Shown here: positions 15,624-23,091 of the stretch, piece after piece | Layout: every line of letters begins with the position of its first letter | How positions within the stretch are numbered: the first letter of the stretch is position 1 | DNA from: Betaproteobacteria bacterium | GTDB lineage: Bacteria; Pseudomonadota; Gammaproteobacteria; Burkholderiales; Casimicrobiaceae | DNA: 64,000 nt | Reading direction: 5' to 3' | NCBI GenBank assembly: GCA_016717855.1 | Contig: JADKEV010000012.1 | Location: forward strand, 144,721 to 208,720 | Made by a program: the position numbers and the translations under genes | Notes under the pieces: generated by a model | What the model was told of the DNA's origin: nothing | What the model saw: the letters and a program-made list of their open reading frames with translations, nothing else | Databases searched by the model: none

Positions 15624-16816
15624 GCCGGCGCGTCCGCTCCTGGGACATCTTCTGCCGGGTCGTCGACAATTTCGGCGACATCGGCGTGTGCTGGCGGCTC
15701 GCCCGCCAGTTGGCGGCCGAGCGCGGCGACGCGGTGCGCCTGTGGGTCGACCACGTGGCCGCGCTCACGCGCATCTGGCCGGAGGTCGCACCCGAACAGG
15801 ATGAGCAGCGCTGCGCCGGTGTGGAGATCCGGCGCTGGAGCGAGCCGCTGCCGGTCCTGACGCCGCACGATGTGGTCATCGAAGCGTTCGCGTGCAAGAC
15901 CCCGGATGCGTTCGTGGAGGCAATGGCGGTGCGCAAGCCGGCGCCTGTCTGGCTCAACCTCGAGTACCTGAGCGCCGAAGCCTGGGTCGACGGCTGCCAC
16001 CTGCTGCCTTCGCCGCATCCGCGGCTGCCGCTGACCAAGCACTTTTTCTTCCCCGGATTCACCCCGCGCACCGGCGGCCTGCTGCGTGAAGCGGACCTGC
16101 TCACCCGGCGCGACGCGTTCCGCCGGGACGGCGCCGCGCGGCGGGCGCTCTGGGACGCGCTCGGGCTGCGCACGCCGGCGGCCGGCGAACTGCGCGTTTC
16201 GCTGTTCGCCTACCCGAATGCCGCGGCGATCCGCCTGTTTTCGGTGTGGGCGGCCGGCGACCGGCCGGTCATCTGCGTGGTGCCCGAGGGCGTCCTGCGC
16301 AGCGAGATTGCCGGATTTTTCGGCAGTTGCCCGGCGCCCGGCGGCATTGCCGCGCGCGGCCGGCTGCGCCTGGCGGTGATCCCGTTCGTGCGCCAGGCCG
16401 ATTACGATCCCATGCTGTGGGCGTGCGATATCAACTTCGTCCGCGGCGAGGACTCGTTCGTCAGGGCGCAGTGGGCGGGCCGCCCGCTGGTCTGGCAGAT
16501 CTACCCGCAGGAGGGTGATGCGCACCTCCCGAAGCTGCGGGCATTCGTCGACAGCTACTGCGCGGATCTGGACGGGCCCACGGCTGCGGCCGTCCGTGAT
16601 TTCATCCATGCATGGAACGGCAGCGGCGACGCCGCCGCCGCGTGGAACGCGGCGCAGGCGGCGCTGCCCGGCTGGACCGCCGCCGCGGACGCGTGGTGCG
16701 CCCGGCTCGCGGCCCAGCCCGATCTGGCCAGCGCGCTGGCGGAGGCCGTCGAGAGCGAGGCGTTGGCTGGCGTTGATGCGCATCGCGTGCCGGCGCGGGA
16801 CGAAAACCAGCTATAA
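15620..16816 (+). CDS. earP: EF-P arginine rhamnosyltransferase EarP
   Basis: A 398-residue glycosyltransferase that adds rhamnose from dTDP-L-rhamnose to Arg32 of elongation factor P. The N-terminal signature SWDIFCRVVDNFGDIGVCWR carries the conserved Asp of the active site. The C-terminal donor-binding stretch INFVRGEDSFVRAQWAG is intact, followed by RPLVWQIYPQ. The GTG at 15620 overlaps the previous stop and has GGAG upstream. efp follows after 41 bases, the classical pairing. It explains the Arg at position 32 in the neighbouring EF-P. Confidence 0.93.
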   Translation: MSRRVRSWDIFCRVVDNFGDIGVCWRLARQLAAERGDAVRLWVDHVAALTRIWPEVAPEQDEQRCAGVEIRRWSEPLPVLTPHDVVIEAFACKTPDAFVEAMAVRKPAPVWLNLEYLSAEAWVDGCHLLPSPHPRLPLTKHFFFPGFTPRTGGLLREADLLTRRDAFRRDGAARRALWDALGLRTPAAGELRVSLFAYPNAAAIRLFSVWAAGDRPVICVVPEGVLRSEIAGFFGSCPAPGGIAARGRLRLAVIPFVRQADYDPMLWACDINFVRGEDSFVRAQWAGRPLVWQIYPQEGDAHLPKLRAFVDSYCADLDGPTAAAVRDFIHAWNGSGDAAAAWNAAQAALPGWTAAADAWCARLAAQPDLASALAEAVESEALAGVDAHRVPARDENQL

Positions 16817-16817
16817 T
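16812..16817 (+). promoter_or_regulatory. Possible -10 box of efp
   Basis: A perfect TATAAT sits across the end of earP, 41 bases before efp. No convincing -35 hexamer is found 16-18 bases upstream, so this is weak. It would allow efp to be expressed more strongly than earP. Confidence 0.35.
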
Positions 16818-16857
16818 TACGGGTTTTCCAACACTTACTCACTCTTCGGGACGCAAC

Positions 16858-17409
16858 ATGAAAATCGCGCAAGATGTCCGCGCCGGCAATGTAATCATGA
16901 TCGGCAAGGATCCGATGGTCGTGCAGAAGGCGGACTTCAGCAAGTCCGGCCGCAATGCATCGGTCATGAAGTTGAAGCTGAAAAACCTGCTCACGGGCAC
17001 CAATACCGAGACGATCTACAAGGCCGACGAAAAATTCGAGGACATCCAGCTCGACCGGCGCGAGGTCTCGTTCTCGTACTACGCCGATCCGATGTACGTG
17101 TTCATGGACGGCGAGTTCAACCAGCTCGAGGTCGAGAAGGACAACCTGGGCGACGCCATCCACTTCCTCGAAGACGGGATGCAGTGCGAAATGGTGCTGT
17201 ACCAGGGCAAGCCGATCTCGGTCCAGTTGCCCAACACCGTCGTGCGCGAGATCCAGACCGACCCGGCGGTCCGCGGCGACACGTCGGGCAAGGTGATGAA
17301 GCCGGCCCATACCGCGACCGGCTTCGTACTGTCGGTCCCGCTGTTCTGCGACAGCGGCGACAAGGTCGAGATCGACACGCGGACCGGCGAGTACAAGCGG
17401 CGCGTCTAG
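16858..17409 (+). CDS. efp: Elongation factor P
   Basis: A 183-residue translation factor that rescues ribosomes stalled at polyproline. The N-terminal KOW-like domain (1-65) has the tip loop SKSGRNAS with Arg32 in place of the Lys of E. coli EF-P. This is the substrate type of EarP, encoded just upstream. Two OB domains follow, ending in GDKVEIDTRTGEYKRRV as usual. Polyproline-rich genes in the window, such as the one at 1-950, would depend on it. A terminator follows. Confidence 0.97.
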   Translation: MKIAQDVRAGNVIMIGKDPMVVQKADFSKSGRNASVMKLKLKNLLTGTNTETIYKADEKFEDIQLDRREVSFSYYADPMYVFMDGEFNQLEVEKDNLGDAIHFLEDGMQCEMVLYQGKPISVQLPNTVVREIQTDPAVRGDTSGKVMKPAHTATGFVLSVPLFCDSGDKVEIDTRTGEYKRRV

Positions 17410-17432
17410 GTCAGCTTTCCCGCTGCGGTCAG

Positions 17433-17466
17433 GAACGCCACCGACAAGGTGGCGTTCTCCTTTCTT
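17433..17466 (+). terminator. Intrinsic terminator after efp
   Basis: GAACGCCACC and GGTGGCGTTC form a perfect 10-bp stem with a five-base loop, followed by TCCTTTCTT. Confidence 0.8.
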
Positions 17467-17508
17467 GACGCCGCGCCGGCACCGAACTGGCGACGTTGCG
17501 CGCCCGCC

Positions 17509-18468
17509 CTATTGGGGCGCGCACATCACGATGCCTTCCAGGGTCCAGCCGCGCGCCACGACCTGCTGCATTGCTGCCAGGCTGGTGCCGATACGATGGT
17601 TGCTGTCGATGCCGCGCGCGAGGCCGTTGTTGTATGCGCGATAGACCGGAACCAGCGGCGACGGGCAGAGCCCATTGAGCGCCGGGGTCGAGGCAAAGTC
17701 GTATTCCTCGAAATTCCAGCGTGGCAGCGACGCCGGCGTCGTCGCCTGCAGCTGCCGCAGGTACGCGCATTCGCCTTCATCCGCAGTGAAGAAGTGCGAA
17801 TTCGGGCCGGGGCTGACGCTTCCGTAGAACCGGCAGACGGAGACGTTGCCGCCGGAGTTGAATCCGTAGCCCGTGCGCACCCATCCGGGCCCGGCGCTTC
17901 CCAGGTCGATCCCCGCGGCCTCGCCCGCGTCGTCGGTGAGGAAGTAGTGATCGAGAATGACGTTGTGGAACTCGATCACGCCGGCATCCGCCGGTCCGAT
18001 CACCACCGGAGCGACGAACGTGAACCAGTCGCGAAGCACGAATCCGTCGTTGACGTGATGAAGGCCGCTGTATTCGGTAAGCACCATCGCAAGCACCCAT
18101 GTGCCGGGCGGCGGTGGCACAAACGCGACGGGGCCCGAGTTGACGTTCTCGACGAACGAGCCGGCACTCAGCGGACCGAAGATGTGCTGAGCCAGCTTGT
18201 AGCCATCCAGGCTGCCGCCCGAGTATGCGGCCGGGAACGCCCACAGTTCCAGGCGCAGGAAGCCTGAAGCGCCCAGCGCGTCGAAGTTCTCCACGCGCTG
18301 GGCGGTCAGGACCGCGGTAGTGCCTTGATAGTTATATCCGGCGATGCCGACAAAGTGCACGTTCGATGCCTGCGCGGCCATCGGCGACAGTGCAAGCAGG
18401 AACAGGACAAGCGTGAATGCGCGGCAGGCGGCATGCACGAACTTCGTGATACAGATGGCGTGCTTCAT
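17509..18468 (-). CDS. Secreted protein with C-terminal DUF5648 domain
   Basis: A 319-residue exported protein. The signal peptide ends near AAQAS (residue about 34). The middle part is unrecognised. The C-terminal 150 residues show the DUF5648 pattern: VIEFHNVILDHYFLTDD, GWVRTGYGFN, CRFYGS, SHFFTADEGECAYL, VPVYRAYNNG, NHRIG and GWTLEGIVMCAP, with conserved Cys likely paired in disulfides. This domain is thought to be a surface or extracellular module; its ligand is unknown. The ATG at 18468 is preferred over 18474 on ribosome-site spacing (GGGA). It follows, in the same direction, another secreted protein gene. Confidence 0.8.
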   Translation of the reverse strand: MKHAICITKFVHAACRAFTLVLFLLALSPMAAQASNVHFVGIAGYNYQGTTAVLTAQRVENFDALGASGFLRLELWAFPAAYSGGSLDGYKLAQHIFGPLSAGSFVENVNSGPVAFVPPPPGTWVLAMVLTEYSGLHHVNDGFVLRDWFTFVAPVVIGPADAGVIEFHNVILDHYFLTDDAGEAAGIDLGSAGPGWVRTGYGFNSGGNVSVCRFYGSVSPGPNSHFFTADEGECAYLRQLQATTPASLPRWNFEEYDFASTPALNGLCPSPLVPVYRAYNNGLARGIDSNHRIGTSLAAMQQVVARGWTLEGIVMCAPQ

Positions 18469-18590
18469 GATCATTTTCCCGGTTGTAGTCCCCGCTCATC
18501 GAGCCTGGTTTTCGGATTCCCGGCCGCGTCGCGACGCCTGCGCCAGGAGCGGGCAGTGCGCGCTTGCGAGCGCCGCGTGCGCGGATCCGG

Positions 18591-20636
18591 TCAGGGCATC
18601 AGGTTTGTGATGTATTCCTCGATCAGCGGCGCCGTTGCGCGCGTCGCATCGCCGGCGACCACGCCGGCGATCAGCGTATCTCCGCGCAGCCCGAAAAGGT
18701 AGCGGATGATCAGCAGTCCGTCGGTCAGCGCATCCGGCGTGCCATTGCCATCGACATCGAGCGCCGGGCGCAACTGATCGAGGTAGGCTTCGATCGCGGC
18801 CGCCGTGGTGCGGTCGGCGCCGGGGTTGACGGCGCCCGCGATCAGCGCGGGTCCGTTCAACCCGAACAGGTACCGGAGGACCATGAGGCCGTCGCTCAGC
18901 GCATCGTACGTGGTCAGCGGATCGGTTGCATCGATGTCCAGCGTCAGTGCGCCGGTGACGTTGGCGCCGGCGCTGGTGAGATACAGGCCCGCCCAGCCGA
19001 TCGTGAGCAAGGGATCCACAGGATCGGGCGCCAGCATGCCGACGGCCACCGTGAGAATCCGATTGCGGAAACCATCTCGTTCAATGCCCACCGTGGTGAC
19101 GATGGAACCCGCCGGCGCACCCGCGTCGATGGCGTTTCCGGACGAATTCACCGTTTCGACGATCGTGAGCACCGGCAGGGTCTCAAGCAAGCCCTGGCGC
19201 AGATAGATGCCGTCATGCGTCGACTTGTTCGCCTTGAACGCCGTCTGTACCGCATGCCCGGGCGTGGCGGAAAGTGCCGCGAAGGCGGACGATCGCCAGC
19301 GCGGTGGTTCTTCGGCCGTCTCGTCGCCACCGCCGGTGCCGGGAGGCCGTCCCGAGAACACCCAGTACATGAAATCGACGATTCCATCCTGACCGGTCTT
19401 GGCGACCGGATGCGTCGTCCCGGTTTGCGCATCGTGGACAAATATGCCCTGGTGCACCGGAATGTTGACCGGATAGTTGTCGGCGTTGGCCAGGCAGTAG
19501 GCGACGATGTCGGCATTCCCGTCCGCGGGGCAGTGCAGAATCTTGGGGAATGTCTCGGTACCCCAGGCTCCCCAGAACGACACATAGCGTCCATCCGGGC
19601 TGAGCGAGAGCCCCTCTCCGAAGAAGGTGAAGGTGGCGCCCAGGGGTTCGCCCGGCACCTGTTCACCGATGCCTGCCAGCGTCTGCAGGGCCGGCGACGG
19701 TGTCAGCGGTGCCCGGTAGATGCCGCCCAGCGTCGGCGCCTCCTCGATATCGAGGCCCGTGAAGACCATGTAGCCGTTGGCGGCGCTGGGCGGGGCGGTC
19801 GAACCGAAGGTCGTGGTGCCGCCTGCCGGCTGGATCGGGATCACCGTGTTGCTGTTCGCGACCAGTTGTATCGCGGGCACCGGCGCCGGCGCCACGACGG
19901 GCAGGATATCCCGGTAGTAGACGCCTGTCTTGCCGAGCAGGTCGGACGGATCGGTGTAGTTGCCCTTGAACGCAATGTACCTGCCATCGGCGACTGCGGG
20001 CGCTCCGGGAAACACGTCGAACCGCGTTCCCGCCGGCGCGCCGGGGACCGAGAACTGGGGAAACGTCAGCGTGGTCTGGTCGACATCCACCGCGCTGCCC
20101 AGCAGGCTTGCGCCGGTCATCAGGACGCCGCCTGGATTCGCATAGATGCCCGAAGTGCCGACGCGCGTGTCGGTCAGCACCGGGGGATTCACGCTGGTGT
20201 CGAGCAACTGGAATGTCCAGACGGGTTGCGATTGGCCGCGCGTCGCGACCAGAGGCGAGTCGTTGCCGATCCGGGGCATCGAGGAGAATTCCTGAAAATC
20301 CGACAGCACGCCGTTGTACAACGTGTTGTTGGGTTGCGGGACTTCGTCGCCGCGGGAGACTATTTCGGTGATTGGGCCGGCACCGACATGTCGCTGGTAG
20401 ACGCCGTGCCCGGGCCGCCCCGGCGCTGCCCTGCTGCGCGCGCGGAACACCACCAACCCGTTGGCGTTCACGGATGGCTGGTTATAGCTGTTGAACTTGA
20501 CTGCGGCCGTCCCGGGCATGTCATACCCATTGTCCACAATCACGCTCCAGCTGAGCGGAGCGGCCTCGATCCCGGTGCCGCCGCCGACGAGCGCCAACCC
20601 GATTGCCAATATACGTGCATTGCGAAGTGACTTCAT
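18591..20636 (-). CDS. Secreted protein with two dockerin-like calcium-binding repeats
   Basis: A 681-residue exported protein starting at 20636 (GAGAGA upstream), with a signal peptide ending near IEAAP. The long middle (residues 30-540) reads as a beta-propeller-like chain with repeated phrases such as DGRYIAFKGNY and DGRYVSFWGAW, each reminiscent of TolB/WD-type blades. The C-terminus has two repeats of about 58 residues: LDIDATDPLTTYDALSDGLM and LDVDGNGTPDALTDGLL, each followed by RYLFGL. These look like dockerin or EF-hand type calcium loops. No cohesin partner or sortase signal is seen. Function unknown. Confidence 0.75.
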   Translation of the reverse strand: MKSLRNARILAIGLALVGGGTGIEAAPLSWSVIVDNGYDMPGTAAVKFNSYNQPSVNANGLVVFRARSRAAPGRPGHGVYQRHVGAGPITEIVSRGDEVPQPNNTLYNGVLSDFQEFSSMPRIGNDSPLVATRGQSQPVWTFQLLDTSVNPPVLTDTRVGTSGIYANPGGVLMTGASLLGSAVDVDQTTLTFPQFSVPGAPAGTRFDVFPGAPAVADGRYIAFKGNYTDPSDLLGKTGVYYRDILPVVAPAPVPAIQLVANSNTVIPIQPAGGTTTFGSTAPPSAANGYMVFTGLDIEEAPTLGGIYRAPLTPSPALQTLAGIGEQVPGEPLGATFTFFGEGLSLSPDGRYVSFWGAWGTETFPKILHCPADGNADIVAYCLANADNYPVNIPVHQGIFVHDAQTGTTHPVAKTGQDGIVDFMYWVFSGRPPGTGGGDETAEEPPRWRSSAFAALSATPGHAVQTAFKANKSTHDGIYLRQGLLETLPVLTIVETVNSSGNAIDAGAPAGSIVTTVGIERDGFRNRILTVAVGMLAPDPVDPLLTIGWAGLYLTSAGANVTGALTLDIDATDPLTTYDALSDGLMVLRYLFGLNGPALIAGAVNPGADRTTAAAIEAYLDQLRPALDVDGNGTPDALTDGLLIIRYLFGLRGDTLIAGVVAGDATRATAPLIEEYITNLMP

Positions 20637-20864
20637 GATCTCTCTCAATTGCCAATGACGGAACACTGAACTCTCGGGTAAGCCTTGCGGGCAGAACTCG
20701 CGCCGGCCAAGCCACCCAACCCTGACAGCAGAACCCCGACCGCCAGATCGCGAGTCGTCGCTATCGAGGATAAGTGTGGCTCCTTGCGGCGCGGCCACCA
20801 TGCGTTTGGTCAAGGAAACGAGTGATGGCAGGGAGACGCTACAATCCGGGAGAAGGACAAACTC

Positions 20865-21827
20865 ATGCCGATCCTCCCCACCTTCGACGACGTCACCGCC
20901 GCGGCCGCGCGCCTCGCGGGCCATGTTCACCGCACGCCGGTGCTGACCTCGCGCACCATGAACGACGAAACCGGCGCCCAGGTGTTCTTCAAGTGCGAGA
21001 ACTTCCAGCGCATGGGCGCGTTCAAGTTCCGCGGCGGGTTCAACGCGCTGTCCCGGTTCGACGACCGCCAGCGCAAGGCCGGCGTCGTGACCTTCTCCTC
21101 CGGCAATCACGCGCAGGCGATCGCGCTGTCGGCGCGGCTGCTCGGCATCCCCGCCACGATCATCATGCCGCACGACGCCCCCGCATCCAAGATGGCCGCG
21201 ACCCGCGGCTATGGCGGCAACGTCGTCGTCTACGACCGGTACACCGAGGATCGCGAGGCCATCGGCAGGAAGCTGGCCGAAGAGCAGGGGATGACGCTGA
21301 TTCCGCCGTACGACCATCCGGATGTAATCGCGGGGCAGGGCACCGCGGCGATGGAACTGTTCGACGAGACCGGTCCGCTCGACGCGCTGTTCGTACCGCT
21401 GGGCGGCGGCGGGCTGCTTTCGGGGTCCGCGCTGGCAGCGCGCGCACTGTCGCCGCAGTGCAGGATCTACGGCGTCGAACCCGAGGCCGGCAACGACGGC
21501 CAGCAGTCGTTCCGCTCCGGGAGCATCGTCCACATCGACACCCCGCGCACCATCGCCGACGGCGCGCAGACGCAGCACCTGGGCGGGTACACGTTCGGGA
21601 TCATCAAGCGCGATGTGGACGACATCTGCACGGCGTCCGACGCGGAGTTGATCGAGTGCATGCGCTTCTTCGCCGGACGGATGAAGATCGTCGTGGAACC
21701 CACCGGTTGCCTTGGGCTCGCGGCGGTGCGCAACATGAAGGCGGCGCTCGCGGGCAAGCGCGTGGGCGTCGTGATCAGCGGCGGCAACATCGATCTGGAG
21801 CGCTTCGCCGCGCTGCTCGCGGGCTGA
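20865..21827 (+). CDS. Threonine/serine dehydratase-type PLP enzyme (threo-3-hydroxyaspartate ammonia-lyase or serine racemase like)
   Basis: A 320-residue fold-type II PLP enzyme. The PLP Lys is Lys54 in GAFKFRGGFNAL; the phosphate-binding loop is LGGGGLLSG; SSGNHAQ contacts the substrate carboxylate. The length and the short form without an ACT domain match the serine racemase / threo-3-hydroxyaspartate ammonia-lyase / catabolic threonine deaminase group rather than biosynthetic IlvA. Substrate choice cannot be made from sequence alone. GGGAGAAGGA precedes the ATG. It is divergent from the secreted protein gene. Confidence 0.87.
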   Translation: MPILPTFDDVTAAAARLAGHVHRTPVLTSRTMNDETGAQVFFKCENFQRMGAFKFRGGFNALSRFDDRQRKAGVVTFSSGNHAQAIALSARLLGIPATIIMPHDAPASKMAATRGYGGNVVVYDRYTEDREAIGRKLAEEQGMTLIPPYDHPDVIAGQGTAAMELFDETGPLDALFVPLGGGGLLSGSALAARALSPQCRIYGVEPEAGNDGQQSFRSGSIVHIDTPRTIADGAQTQHLGGYTFGIIKRDVDDICTASDAELIECMRFFAGRMKIVVEPTGCLGLAAVRNMKAALAGKRVGVVISGGNIDLERFAALLAG

Positions 21828-21867
21828 CGCGCAAGCCGGGCACTTTCGATTTCAGCGTTTCAGTCCG

Positions 21868-23082
21868 CTAGCGGCCCTGCGCCTTCGTCACTGCCACCTT
21901 CGCCCCGTCCGTCAGCGCATCCGGCGGATAGATCACCACTGATTGGTTCGGCTGCAATCCATCCTCGACCAGCGCCTCTGCCGGATTGCGGCGTGAAGTC
22001 TTGATCGAGCGCTTGCGCGCGTATCCATCTTCGACGACGAACACTGCCCAGCCCGGGCCGTCGCGGAACAGCGCGCCCACCGGCACCTTGACGGCGTCCG
22101 CCGCGCGCCAGACGACGATGTGCGCCTCGACGCGGAAGCCGTCGCCGATGGTCTGCAAGCGGTCGAGCGGCTCGGTGAAGTCGAGCACCACGTTGACGCG
22201 CTGCTCCTCGACGCCCAGCGCGGAAATCTTGGTGAACGCGGCCGGCTCGATGCGCCGCACCTGCGCCGCCAACGGCGCCACGCCGGTGCCCAGTTCCAGG
22301 CGCGCCGGCATGCCGGCACGCACCCCGACGGATTCCTGCGACAGGATGTCGACCACAGCTTCGAGGCTGCGCGGATCGGCGATCTCGAGCAGCGGCGCGC
22401 CCAGCGCCACCGTGCTTTCGCTCTCCTGCGCGACCCTGAGCACGGCACCCTGCACCGGCGCCTTGACCTCCCAGCGCGCGCTGCCCAGCACGCGACCGGT
22501 GCCCTCCACGCGATAGCGCACCAGCGTCGCCCGCGCCTGCGCTTCCTCGTGCCGGGCCGCGTCCTCGGCGTAGCGCGCGGCTTCGGCGCCCTTCTGTGCC
22601 GTGCGCAGCGCGAGTTCCGCCTGTTCGCGCGCGGTCGCCGAGACGAAGCCGCCGGCGGCGAGCTTCGCCGCGCGGTCGCTGTCCGCCGCGGCCTGCGCGA
22701 GCAGCGCGTCGGCCTTCTGCACTTCGGCCAGCGCGCGCATGCGCTGGGCCTCGGCGGAGCCGATCCGCTCGCCGAGTTCGCGCTCGGTGCGCGCGTCGAG
22801 AAAGTTGGGGGCGGCCGGCGTGAGCACCGCCACCGTGTCGCCGGCGGCGACCGCATCGCCCGCCTTCAGCCGGATGCGCGCGACGCGCCCGGCCAGCGGC
22901 GAGGACACGACATAGCGGTCGCGCACGCGCGTCTTGCCGTCGTCGGACACGGTCTGCTCGAAAGGCCCGCGGGTGACCGCGGCGACTTCCACCGGTACCG
23001 GCTGCGGGCGCAGCGCCCACGCGGCAAGCCCGGCCACCGCGATAGCGCTCGCCAGCAGCGCGATCCTGTTTCCCGTCTTCAT
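21868..23082 (-). CDS. HlyD-family periplasmic adaptor of an ABC exporter
   Basis: A 404-residue membrane-fusion protein. It begins with an N-terminal anchor or signal (RIALLASAIAVAGLAAWAL). Then comes a barrel-sandwich (lipoyl) half with GRVARIRLKAGDAVAAGD, a coiled-coil hairpin rich in Ala/Arg/Glu (about residues 105-190), the second lipoyl half (VKAPVQGAVLRV) and beta-barrel domains. It is the last gene of a three-gene operon: ATPase, permease, adaptor. The set is of MacAB or YbhGFSR kind, exporting a drug, lipid or peptide. No outer-membrane channel gene is nearby. Confidence 0.9.
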   Translation of the reverse strand: MKTGNRIALLASAIAVAGLAAWALRPQPVPVEVAAVTRGPFEQTVSDDGKTRVRDRYVVSSPLAGRVARIRLKAGDAVAAGDTVAVLTPAAPNFLDARTERELGERIGSAEAQRMRALAEVQKADALLAQAAADSDRAAKLAAGGFVSATAREQAELALRTAQKGAEAARYAEDAARHEEAQARATLVRYRVEGTGRVLGSARWEVKAPVQGAVLRVAQESESTVALGAPLLEIADPRSLEAVVDILSQESVGVRAGMPARLELGTGVAPLAAQVRRIEPAAFTKISALGVEEQRVNVVLDFTEPLDRLQTIGDGFRVEAHIVVWRAADAVKVPVGALFRDGPGWAVFVVEDGYARKRSIKTSRRNPAEALVEDGLQPNQSVVIYPPDALTDGAKVAVTKAQGR

Positions 23083-23091
23083 TTCTTCAAC

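Noticed and set aside
20868..20882. CCTCCCC near the ammonia-lyase start, a possible third small RNA loop
   Set aside because: It lies inside the coding start and has no flanking hairpin or terminator.
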